Below are positions 1 to 9,050 of a stretch of DNA of 64,000 nt, one piece after another. Both the position numbers and the translations under genes were made by a program. This stretch comes from Burkholderia plantarii. Lineage in GTDB: Bacteria; Pseudomonadota; Gammaproteobacteria; Burkholderiales; Burkholderiaceae. The notes below the pieces were generated by a model. That model saw nothing but the letters and a program-made list of their open reading frames with translations. It was not told where the DNA came from and did no database searches. Positions within the stretch are counted from its first letter, which is position 1. Each line of letters starts with the position of its first letter. The stretch is from assembly GCF_001411805.1 (NCBI RefSeq), contig NZ_CP007212.1:3782001-3846000 (forward strand), read 5' to 3'.

Positions 1-939
<939 letters not shown>

Positions 940-1040
940 GGCGCGCGGGTCGGGCGGCAGCAGGCCTCACCGTCCGGCCCGGCCGCATGCGCCGCGCCAC
1001 CGCCCCGTCCCGTCCCGCGAGATCCGCGGCGCACGGGCGC

Positions 1041-1066
1041 AAAAAGGGCGGCCCGACAGGCCGCCC
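1041..1066 (-). terminator. intrinsic terminator between leuA and the NTF2-like gene
   Basis: An 8-bp GGGCGGCC/GGCCGCCC stem with a 5-nt loop. On the minus strand it is followed by TTTTT, so it is best placed to end the leftward NTF2-like/pagL transcripts, and it may also serve leuA. Confidence 0.75.
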
Positions 1067-1125
1067 CGGAAGGAACCGACAAGGATGCCACCCGCATCCG
1101 GCAACGGCCTCGCGACCCGCGAAGC

Positions 1126-1512
1126 CTAGATTTCGGTGGCGCAGCGCGTCGCGTGCCACGCCAGCAGGCGCCAGCGGCCCTGCTCCTGAGCCTGCAGCGC
1201 GGTGTAGGCCACCGGGAACACGATGCCGCCGTTGTTGGCCTCCAGTTCGACGATCAGGCGCCCCGTCACGACGAACGCCTCTCCGCCGATCGGCATCACG
1301 TCCTGGGTCTGCACCTCGATCTGGCGGTAGCGGCGGCGGCCGGCGACGATCGCGTCGATGAGCTGCTGCTTCGATTCGCGCTTGCCGTTCGTATGCACGT
1401 AATAGGCGCTGTCGGACAGCAGTGCATCGAGCGCCTCGCCGTCGCCTTCGACCATCGCGCGGAACCGGTCACGTTCGAGCGCGCGAATCGCATCGATCAT
1501 CTTCGCCACCAT
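1126..1512 (-). CDS. NTF2-like / SnoaL-like (DUF4440-type) protein
   Basis: A 128-residue protein with the make-up of the NTF2-like cone fold: an N-terminal helix (LERDRFRAMVEGDGEALDALL), a YYVHTNGKRESKQQLID segment typical of the DUF4440/SnoaL subgroup, and a C-terminal beta strand with WRLLAWHATR. Proteins of this group bind small hydrophobic ligands or act as small isomerases; no specific substrate can be deduced. The ATG is preceded by GGGAG at 7-nt spacing, which supports this start. It lies 39 nt downstream of the pagL-like gene in the same direction and may be co-transcribed with it. Confidence 0.75.
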   Translation of the reverse strand: MVAKMIDAIRALERDRFRAMVEGDGEALDALLSDSAYYVHTNGKRESKQQLIDAIVAGRRRYRQIEVQTQDVMPIGGEAFVVTGRLIVELEANNGGIVFPVAYTALQAQEQGRWRLLAWHATRCATEI

Positions 1513-1551
1513 CGCCGTACTCCCAGGCCCCGCGCGCGCCGCGCGTGCCGC

Positions 1552-2121
1552 TTAGAAGTTGTACTGCAGATAGATCTGGCTGAAATTTATACCAGGATTC
1601 GGATCTTTGATACTGGCGTTCGACTCGTGCTGGAAACGGAAGCCGGCCAGATACTGCTGGCGGCTGCCGAACTGCGCGCCCACCCCGACCATGTCGGCGA
1701 ACTGGAACGCCGTCGACATCGTGTAGTCGGTAGCGATGTGCGGATGCGTGAGCAGGCGCACGCCGACGCCGGCCTCGAAGAACGGTCGCACGTAGCCGGT
1801 GCGCTTGATGAAGCGGAACACCGGCGTGACCCCGAATTCGCCGATGTTCGAATTGACCGCGTGGTCTCCGCCGTAGTGCCAATACGCCGCATGACCTTCG
1901 GCGACGAACGTGAAATGCCAGTCGCCGACCTGCCACCACGACCAGCCCGGATCCCAGACGATGCCGAGGTCTGCCTTCTTCATGTCGTGGTCGGCGATAC
2001 CGCCCGCCACCTGCACACCCCAGCGATCGGCGAATGCGGCATTGCATCCGCCCGACAGTGTCAGCGCCAGCGCCATGCCGGCCAGCCACCGTCCCGTCCT
2101 GAGATTCTTCTTGTTATGCAT
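1552..2121 (-). CDS. pagL: PagL-like lipid A 3-O-deacylase (acyloxyacyl hydrolase)
   Basis: A 189-residue outer-membrane beta-barrel protein of the PagL family, which removes the 3-O acyl chain from lipid A. Residues ~1-31 form a Sec signal peptide ending in AFA before DRWG. Alternating aromatic strands follow, ending in YLQYNF with a terminal Phe as expected for Bam-assembled barrels. The catalytic signature H165-E-S167-N168 is present near the C terminus. The family's catalytic acid is a Glu 13-14 residues after the His (GIE or GENF contexts); here the sequence is NPGINF, with Ile178 and Asn179 at those places, so the acid appears to be missing. GGAG lies 6 nt before the ATG. The fold assignment is secure; activity is uncertain. 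Confidence 0.8.
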   Translation of the reverse strand: MHNKKNLRTGRWLAGMALALTLSGGCNAAFADRWGVQVAGGIADHDMKKADLGIVWDPGWSWWQVGDWHFTFVAEGHAAYWHYGGDHAVNSNIGEFGVTPVFRFIKRTGYVRPFFEAGVGVRLLTHPHIATDYTMSTAFQFADMVGVGAQFGSRQQYLAGFRFQHESNASIKDPNPGINFSQIYLQYNF

Positions 2122-2314
2122 CCTTTACTCCAGATTCCGGGGTTGAATGGAGCGCCACCGCAAGCCATCACGGCTGGCTCAAAAAACGAACTGCATATTA
2201 TGGTAAAGGACTTTTCCGATCGGCATCGTTGAACGAAATGGTTTGCTTCGCAAACGACAAGAATCGAAAACGTCTCCCGCAAATCTCACCAAAACACGTC
2301 GATTTGAATACGAG

Positions 2315-2344
2315 TTGACCCTGGCGACATACAAAAACTATCAA
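2315..2344 (+). promoter_or_regulatory. candidate sigma70-type promoter of rpoH
   Basis: TTGACC (2315-2320), an 18-nt spacer, then TATCAA (2339-2344) in an AT-rich stretch. It would start transcription about 45 nt before the CIRCE element. Only weakly matched at -10; inferred from position. Confidence 0.35.
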
Positions 2345-2400
2345 AATATATTCATCAATAGCTCATCGGGAACTCGAATGGCCCTTTCCCCTCTAAGTGT

Positions 2401-2427
2401 TTAGCACTCGCTTGGCGAGAGTGCTAA
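2401..2427 (+). promoter_or_regulatory. CIRCE operator (HrcA binding site) upstream of rpoH
   Basis: TTAGCACTC, a 9-nt spacer, then GAGTGCTAA: an exact match to the CIRCE consensus, centred about 70 nt before the rpoH start. HrcA dimers bind this inverted repeat and repress transcription; in RNA it can also form a hairpin. It occupies the 364-nt gap between pagL and rpoH, which otherwise holds only AT-rich promoter-like sequence. Confidence 0.95.
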
Positions 2428-2485
2428 GATAGCCCGGTGGAATCGCCTTGTTACGGGGCTCGTCCCTGATTCCAAAGGAGTTTAT

Positions 2486-3421
<936 letters not shown>

Positions 3422-3474
3422 TACGCGCCGCCGGCACCGGCGGCAGCGTCCGGCTTTCAAGCTCCGAAGTTCAA

Positions 3475-3508
3475 GGCCCGCGGTGGCAACACCGCGGGCC
3501 TTTCTCTT
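3475..3508 (+). terminator. rpoH terminator
   Basis: A perfect 10-bp stem GGCCCGCGGT/ACCGCGGGCC (3475-3484 and 3491-3500) with a 6-nt loop, followed by TTTCTCTT, 54 nt after the rpoH stop. Confidence 0.9.
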
Positions 3509-3701
3509 GATGGTGCGCTCCCCCCTCCCCCGCACTACCTGTTTCGCCGATCGGTCGGCGTCCCTCCCGGCGCGTGATGCCAATCGTCGCACTATTGCAC
3601 TCGACGCTGACAAGCTCAGGATCGCGAACTATAAATACAATCAGCACTTGTCCCCGCGATTTACCGCAAATCAGGTGCTCAGCGCGCCGCTCAATCGACA
3701 T

Positions 3702-3715
3702 TTGAGTCACATCAA
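3702..3715 (+). promoter_or_regulatory. FNR/ANR-like box upstream of the cyd operon
   Basis: TTGAG-TCAC-ATCAA matches the FNR/ANR consensus TTGAT-N4-ATCAA at 9 of 10 defined bases. It lies about 150 nt before cydP in a 443-nt gap, which fits oxygen-limited induction of the high-affinity bd oxidase. Regulator identity is inferred. Confidence 0.65.
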
Positions 3716-3774
3716 ACCGTAGAGCCAGTTTTGCGACCGTCTGCCGCATCGAGGCGGTCAATTATCGCAGCGCA

Positions 3775-3788
3775 CAATTTTAAAATTG
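3775..3788. promoter_or_regulatory. 14-bp perfect AT palindrome before cydP
   Basis: CAATTTTAAAATTG is a perfect palindrome 60 nt downstream of the FNR-like box, followed at once by GCAGTGCTGCAG. It could be a second operator or part of the promoter. No protein family can be named from the sequence. Confidence 0.4.
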
Positions 3789-3864
3789 CAGTGCTGCAGT
3801 TGACCTAAATCGGCGATTTTTCACCGGTTCGTCTTCCTCACTTTCGAGCGTCACCCACACGATC

Positions 3865-4137
3865 ATGCCGCTGATCCTCACCCGCAAATCCGCGCCTCGC
3901 GACGGACCGCCGTCCTTGCGCGCGCGCTTCATCTCCTGGACGAAAGGCCCCACGCTGATTCGCGATATATCGGTCGTGCTGGCCATCAAGCTGGTCCTGT
4001 TGATGACGCTCAAATACGCGTTCTTCAATCATCCACAAGCGGAGCACATGTCGCTGCCAGTCGCCGCGGTCGCCGCGCAACTGCTCGGGACGACCGCCGT
4101 CCACACTTCCACCGGGGACCACCATGATCAGCAGTGA
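3865..4137 (+). CDS. cydP: cytochrome bd oxidase-associated small protein CydP
   Basis: A 90-residue protein with one central membrane segment (about residues 33-50, ISVVLAIKLVLLMTLKYAFF) preceded by a basic N terminus, and a Thr/His-rich tail ending in HHDQQ. This matches the small CydP-type proteins that precede cydAB in many betaproteobacteria; a role in bd oxidase assembly or stability is assumed, not proven here. Its last 14 nt overlap the start of cydA, so the two are translationally coupled. The start has no clear Shine-Dalgarno sequence. Confidence 0.8.
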   Translation: MPLILTRKSAPRDGPPSLRARFISWTKGPTLIRDISVVLAIKLVLLMTLKYAFFNHPQAEHMSLPVAAVAAQLLGTTAVHTSTGDHHDQQ

Positions 4138-5698
4138 AGTCGTCGATCTATCACGCCTGCAATTCGGCGTCACCGCGCTTTACCATTTCCTGTTCGTTCC
4201 GCTCACGCTCGGCATGTCCTGGCTGCTCGTCATCATGGAAGCCGTCTACGTGATGACCGGCAAGCAGGTCTACAAGGACATGACGCAGTTCTGGGGCAAG
4301 CTGTTCGGCATCAATTTCGCGATGGGCGTGACCACCGGCATCACGCTCGAATTCCAGTTCGGCACCAACTGGTCCTACTACTCGCACTACGTCGGCGACA
4401 TCTTCGGCGTGCCGCTCGCCGTCGAAGGGCTGATGGCGTTCTTCCTCGAATCGACCTTCGTCGGGCTGTTCTTCTTCGGCTGGAACCGGCTCTCGAAGGT
4501 CAAGCACCTGATCGTCACGTTCCTCGTCGCGCTCGGCTCGAACCTGTCGGCGCTCTGGATCCTGGTGGCGAACGGCTGGATGAACAACCCGGTCGGCGCG
4601 CAGTTCAACTACCAGACCATGCGCATGGAGCTGGCGAGCCTGTCCGACGTGCTGTTCAACCCGGTCGCGCAGGTCAAGTTCGTGCATACGGTCTCGGCCG
4701 GCTACGTGACGGCCTCGATGTTCGTGCTCGGCATCTCGTCGTGGTACCTGCTGCGTCGCCGCGACACCGCGTTCGCGCTGCGCTCGTTCGCGGTGGCGGC
4801 CGGCTTCGGCCTCGCCTCGGCGCTCTGCGTGATCGTGCTCGGCGACGAGTCCGGCTACACCACCGGCGAAGTGCAGCAGGTGAAGCTCGCCGCGATCGAA
4901 TCGGAATGGGATACGGCGCCGGCGCCGGCCGCGTTCACCGTGTTCGGCATCCCGAACCAGGAAACGCAGCGCACCGACTACGCGATCCGGATCCCGTATG
5001 CGCTCGGCCTGATCGCGACGCGCTCGATCGACGAACCGGTGGTGGGCCTCAACGACCTGATCAAGCGCAGCGAGGATCACATCCGCAGCGGCATGGTCGC
5101 CTACCAGGCGCTGCAGAAGCTCAAGTCCGGCGACACCAGCGAAGCCACCCGCGCGCAGTTCGACGCGCACAAGGCCTATCTCGGCTACGGGCTGATGCTC
5201 AAGCAGTTCACCGCGAACGTGACCGATGCCACGCCGCAGCAGATCGCCGAAGCCGCGAAGAAGACGATCCCGCCCGTGGCGCCCGTGTTCTTCTCGTTCC
5301 GTCTGATGGTGCTGTTCGGCTTCCTGCTGCTCGCCACCTTCGTGCTCGCGTTCTGGTTCTCGCTGCGGCGCGACCTGCTGCAGCCGAAGCGCCGCTGGTT
5401 CCTGCGCTGGGCCGTCTGGGCGATCCCGCTGCCGTGGCTCGCGGCCGAGTTCGGCTGGGTGGTCGCGGAAGTCGGGCGCCAGCCGTGGACCATCGCCGGC
5501 ATCCTGCCGACCCATCTGTCCGCGTCGAGCCTCGTGTCGAGCGACCTGTACCTGAGCATCGCCGGCTTCGTCGCGTTCTACACCGCACTGTTCGTGATCG
5601 AGATCACGCTGATGTTCAAGTACGCGCGGCTCGGGCCGTCGTCGCTGCACACCGGGCGTTATCACCACGAGCAGCAGGCCGCCGGCTCGGCCGCCTGA
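4124..5698 (+). CDS. cydA: cytochrome bd ubiquinol oxidase subunit I
   Basis: A 524-residue integral membrane subunit carrying hemes b558, b595 and d; it oxidises quinol and reduces oxygen to water with high affinity. His21 (in [11 protein letters not shown]) and His188 (in [11 protein letters not shown]) correspond to the E. coli heme ligands His19 and His186. The periplasmic Q-loop from about residue 245 to 390 is long, as in true CydA and unlike the short-loop cyanide-insensitive type. [13 protein letters not shown] is the conserved quinol-site segment. GGGGA precedes the ATG. Second gene of cydPABX. Confidence 0.97.
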   Translation: MISSEVVDLSRLQFGVTALYHFLFVPLTLGMSWLLVIMEAVYVMTGKQVYKDMTQFWGKLFGINFAMGVTTGITLEFQFGTNWSYYSHYVGDIFGVPLAVEGLMAFFLESTFVGLFFFGWNRLSKVKHLIVTFLVALGSNLSALWILVANGWMNNPVGAQFNYQTMRMELASLSDVLFNPVAQVKFVHTVSAGYVTASMFVLGISSWYLLRRRDTAFALRSFAVAAGFGLASALCVIVLGDESGYTTGEVQQVKLAAIESEWDTAPAPAAFTVFGIPNQETQRTDYAIRIPYALGLIATRSIDEPVVGLNDLIKRSEDHIRSGMVAYQALQKLKSGDTSEATRAQFDAHKAYLGYGLMLKQFTANVTDATPQQIAEAAKKTIPPVAPVFFSFRLMVLFGFLLLATFVLAFWFSLRRDLLQPKRRWFLRWAVWAIPLPWLAAEFGWVVAEVGRQPWTIAGILPTHLSASSLVSSDLYLSIAGFVAFYTALFVIEITLMFKYARLGPSSLHTGRYHHEQQAAGSAA

Positions 5699-5735
5699 CG
5701 CGCGCCGCTTCACCGAACCCCGACAAGGAATCGTT

Positions 5736-6872
5736 ATGGACTACGCTACTCTGAAGGTGATCTGGTGGGTGCTGGTCGGCACGCTGCTGATCGGCTTCGC
5801 GCTTACCGACGGCTTCGACATGGGCGCCACCGCGCTGCTGCCGTTCCTCGGCAAGAACGACGACGAGCGCCGCATCATCGTCAACACGGTCGGCGCGACC
5901 TGGGAAGGCAACCAGGTCTGGCTGATCACGGCCGGCGGCGCGATGTTCGCGGCCTGGCCGCTGGTGTACGCGGCCTCGTTTTCGGGCTTCTACTTCGCGA
6001 TGCTGCTGGTGCTGTTCGCGCTGTTCTTCCGGCCGGTCGGCTTCGACTTCCGCAGCAAGCGCACCGATCCGCGCTGGCGCAGCGGCTGGGACTGGGGCCT
6101 CTTCATCGGCGGCTTCGTGCCGGCGCTGGTGTTCGGCGTGGCGTTCGGCAACCTGCTGGAAGGCGTGCCGTTCGCGTTCGACAGCGATCTGCGCGTGACC
6201 TACACGGGCAGCTTCTGGGCCCTGCTCAACCCGTTCGCGCTGCTCTGCGGGCTGGTCTCGCTGACGATGCTGCTCGCGCACGGCGCCGCGTTCATCCGCA
6301 TGAAGACCGACGGCGTGATCGCGCAGCGCGCGGGCCGCGCCCTGCGTCTGAGCGCGCTGGCCGCGGTGGTGCTGTTCGCGATCGCCGGCGCGCTGGTCGC
6401 CTCGTCGATCGGCGGCTATCACATCACGCAGGCCGCCCCGCTCGACACCGTCGCGAACCCGCTGATGAAGCAGGTGGCGGCCGGCCACGGGCTCTGGCTC
6501 GCGAACTACGGCACCTATCCGTGGATGATCGTCGCGCCGGTGATCGCGTTCGCGGGCGGCCTGCTGGCCGCGCTGCTGGCCGCCTCGCGGCGCGAAAAGA
6601 CGGCCTTCGTGGCAACCGGGCTGATGATCGTCGGCGTGATCCTGACGGCCGGCTTCTCGATGTTCCCGTTCATCATGCCGTCCTCGCTCGATCCGCGCAG
6701 CAGCCTGACCGTCTGGGACTCGACCTCGAGCCACCTGACGCTCGAGGTCATGCTGGGCGCCGTGATCGTGTTCCTGCCGCTGGTGCTGCTCTACACGGGC
6801 TGGGTCTACCGCGTGATGCGCGGCAAGGTCACCTCGCAGGTGCTCAACGACAACCACCATACGCTGTACTGA
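5736..6872 (+). CDS. cydB: cytochrome bd ubiquinol oxidase subunit II
   Basis: A 378-residue membrane protein with the eight or nine transmembrane helices of CydB, which stabilises the heme arrangement of CydA. It begins with the typical [31 protein letters not shown] motif (positions ~9-39), followed by [15 protein letters not shown]. It starts 37 nt after cydA with a GGA-containing ribosome site 7 nt upstream. Confidence 0.97.
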   Translation: MDYATLKVIWWVLVGTLLIGFALTDGFDMGATALLPFLGKNDDERRIIVNTVGATWEGNQVWLITAGGAMFAAWPLVYAASFSGFYFAMLLVLFALFFRPVGFDFRSKRTDPRWRSGWDWGLFIGGFVPALVFGVAFGNLLEGVPFAFDSDLRVTYTGSFWALLNPFALLCGLVSLTMLLAHGAAFIRMKTDGVIAQRAGRALRLSALAAVVLFAIAGALVASSIGGYHITQAAPLDTVANPLMKQVAAGHGLWLANYGTYPWMIVAPVIAFAGGLLAALLAASRREKTAFVATGLMIVGVILTAGFSMFPFIMPSSLDPRSSLTVWDSTSSHLTLEVMLGAVIVFLPLVLLYTGWVYRVMRGKVTSQVLNDNHHTLY

Positions 6873-6936
6873 CCGGCGCGCCGGGCGCCCGCCGCCCGGC
6901 CGCTCACCCGAACCCCATTCTTCCGGAGCCCGACAC

Positions 6937-7065
6937 ATGTGGTACTTCACCTGGATTCTCGGCATCGGCGTCGCGCTGTCGTTCGGCGTGATCAACGCGA
7001 TGTGGCTCGAATCGCACGAGGCGCATGAAGCGCTCGACGCGCGCAAACCCGGCAGCGATCGCTGA
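6937..7065 (+). CDS. cydX: cytochrome bd oxidase small subunit CydX
   Basis: A 42-residue single-pass protein starting MWYFTWILGIG and continuing ALSFGVINAMWLE, the hallmark CydX sequence. CydX binds CydA and is needed for full bd oxidase activity. The start is set by GGAG 8 nt upstream. It is the fourth gene of the operon, 64 nt after cydB, and its tail (about residues 25-42) is acidic and basic rather than hydrophobic. Confidence 0.93.
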   Translation: MWYFTWILGIGVALSFGVINAMWLESHEAHEALDARKPGSDR

Positions 7066-7115
7066 TCGCCGGCCACGGTGGCGCGCCCCCGCGCGTGCGG
7101 CCGTCACCGCCATGA

Positions 7116-7143
7116 AAAAACGGCGCCCGAGGGCGCCGTTTTT
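7116..7143. terminator. bidirectional terminator between cydX and nagE
   Basis: A 13-nt arm pair AAAAACGGCGCCC/GGGCGCCGTTTTT separated by only GA, giving a GC-rich hairpin with A and T tracts on both sides. It serves the two converging operons. Confidence 0.9.
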
Positions 7144-7173
7144 GCTGGCCGCGCGGCAGGCGCCGCGCAACGC

Positions 7174-8961
7174 TCACGCGGGCTGCACGGCCGCGCCGCC
7201 GCCGGCCGGCGGCAGGCGCGTCGACATCTGCTGCGCGTAGCGCGCGGCCGAGCTGCCGCAGACGATGTGGAACGTGTCGGTCGACACCCAGGCCACGTCC
7301 ACGCTCGCGAGCCGGTCGCGATCAACGGCCGACGGATCGCGTACCACCACGCGCAGCCGCGTGGCCGCGACCGCGTCGAGCGACACCACGTTGGTCGCGC
7401 CGCCGAACACGGCGAGCCAGCGCATCGGATCGGGATCGAGCGGGCCGGCCTCGCCGGCCGGCACCGCCGCCGCTGCCGGCGTGGTGGCCGGAGCCGGAGC
7501 CGCCGCCACGGCCGCGCCGCTGCCGATCGCGCTGCGGATCTCGTCGGCGATCAGGTCCGCCTCCGGCCCGATGATCACCTGCACGCTGCTGCCGCCGCGC
7601 TTGAGCACGCCGCGCGCGCCGATCGCCTTCAGGTTCGCCTCGGAGACCTGCTCCGGATCGACCACCGACAGACGCAGCCGCGTCGTGCAGGCGTCAACCA
7701 CCGTCAGGTTCGCCGCGCCGCCGAGCGCCGCGATGTAGCGCACCGCGCGCGGCGCCGCCGCCCCGCCCGCGACCTGCGCCGCAGCGAAACCACCGGCCGC
7801 GCCCGCCACACCACCGAGGCTGCCCGCGGCCGGCGGCACGTCGCCGGCCGGCTCGCGGCCCGGCGTGGCCATGTTGAACTTGCGGATGAAGAAGCGGAAC
7901 AGCCCGTAGTAGGCGACCGCGTAGGCGAGGCCGAGCGGGATCGCGATCCAGCCCTTCGTCGAGAGCCCGTAGTTCAGCACGTAGTCGATCGCACCGGCCG
8001 AGAACGTGAAGCCGAGCTTCACGCCGAGCAGCTGGCAGATCGCGAGCGAGAGCCCCGTCAACACCGCGTGGATCACGTACAGCACCGGCGCGAGGAACAT
8101 GAAGCTGAATTCGATCGGTTCGGTCACGCCGGTCAGGAACGAGGTCAGCGCCATCGAGAACAGCAGGCCGCCCACCACCGCGCGGCGCTCCTTGGGCGCC
8201 TCGTGGAACATCGCCAGGCACGCGGCCGGCAGGCCGAACATCATGATCGGGAAGAAGCCCGCCATGAAGCCGCCCGCGGTCGGGTCGCCCGCGAAGAAAC
8301 GGTGCAGGTCGCCCGTCACCGCCGCGCCGCCGCCGGGCGGCGTGAAGGTGCCGAACACGAACCAGGCGAGCGAGTTGATGATGTGGTGCAGCCCGGTGAC
8401 GAGCAGCAGCCGGTTCAGGAACCCGTACACGAACGCGCCGATCGCGCCCGCCGTGGTCAGCCAGTGGCCGGCCGCGTCGATCACGTTCTGGATCGGCCCC
8501 CAGATGTAGCCGAACACGATCCCGAGCACCACGCAGACCAGGCCTGTCACGATCGGCACGAAGCGCTTGCCGCCGAAGAACGCCAGGTAGTCCGGCAGCT
8601 TGATGTCCTTGTAGCGGTTGTAGAGCAGCCCCGCCACGATGCCGGCAATGATCCCGGACAGCACGCCCATGTTCAGCTTCGGGTCGATGTCCTTCATGAT
8701 CGCGGTTTCGATCAGGTAGCCGATCGCGCCCGCGAGCGCCGCGACGCCGTTGTTGTCCTTCGCGAAACCGACGGCCACGCCGATCGCGAACAGGAGCGGC
8801 AAGTTGTCGAACACCGCGCCGCCCGCGTCGGCGATCATCTTGATGTTGAGCACATCGGACTGGCCCAGCCGCAGCAATATGCCCGCCACGGGCAATACCG
8901 CGATCGGCAACATCAGCGCCCGTCCCAGGCTCTGTATTTTCAGAAACGGATTCCCGTCCAT
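7174..8961 (-). CDS. nagE: PTS N-acetylglucosamine permease IIC-IIB
   Basis: A 595-residue permease that imports and phosphorylates GlcNAc to GlcNAc-6-P. Residues ~1-370 form the glucose-family IIC membrane domain (LPIAVLPVAGILLRLG, GLHHIINSLAWF). A first IIB domain around residues 400-475 has the phosphorylatable Cys in ACTTRLRL. A second IIB-like domain near the C terminus (VAATRLRV context) has Ala where that Cys should be, so it cannot carry phosphate there. No IIA domain is present; IIA is supplied by the next upstream gene. GGAGGT lies just before the ATG. Confidence 0.95.
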   Translation of the reverse strand: MDGNPFLKIQSLGRALMLPIAVLPVAGILLRLGQSDVLNIKMIADAGGAVFDNLPLLFAIGVAVGFAKDNNGVAALAGAIGYLIETAIMKDIDPKLNMGVLSGIIAGIVAGLLYNRYKDIKLPDYLAFFGGKRFVPIVTGLVCVVLGIVFGYIWGPIQNVIDAAGHWLTTAGAIGAFVYGFLNRLLLVTGLHHIINSLAWFVFGTFTPPGGGAAVTGDLHRFFAGDPTAGGFMAGFFPIMMFGLPAACLAMFHEAPKERRAVVGGLLFSMALTSFLTGVTEPIEFSFMFLAPVLYVIHAVLTGLSLAICQLLGVKLGFTFSAGAIDYVLNYGLSTKGWIAIPLGLAYAVAYYGLFRFFIRKFNMATPGREPAGDVPPAAGSLGGVAGAAGGFAAAQVAGGAAAPRAVRYIAALGGAANLTVVDACTTRLRLSVVDPEQVSEANLKAIGARGVLKRGGSSVQVIIGPEADLIADEIRSAIGSGAAVAAAPAPATTPAAAAVPAGEAGPLDPDPMRWLAVFGGATNVVSLDAVAATRLRVVVRDPSAVDRDRLASVDVAWVSTDTFHIVCGSSAARYAQQMSTRLPPAGGGAAVQPA

Positions 8962-9050
8962 TCAGACCTCCAAATCGTCTCGTCTTTCGTTGTTGATGTG
9001 TTGATGTTGCGTGAGGGAACTACACGACGCGAATCCGGGCCCGCTACCGC

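Noticed and set aside
2373..2396. A sigma-32-type promoter (CTCGAA ... CCCCTCTA) just before the CIRCE element
   Set aside because: The spacing between the two elements is too short for the sigma-32 consensus.
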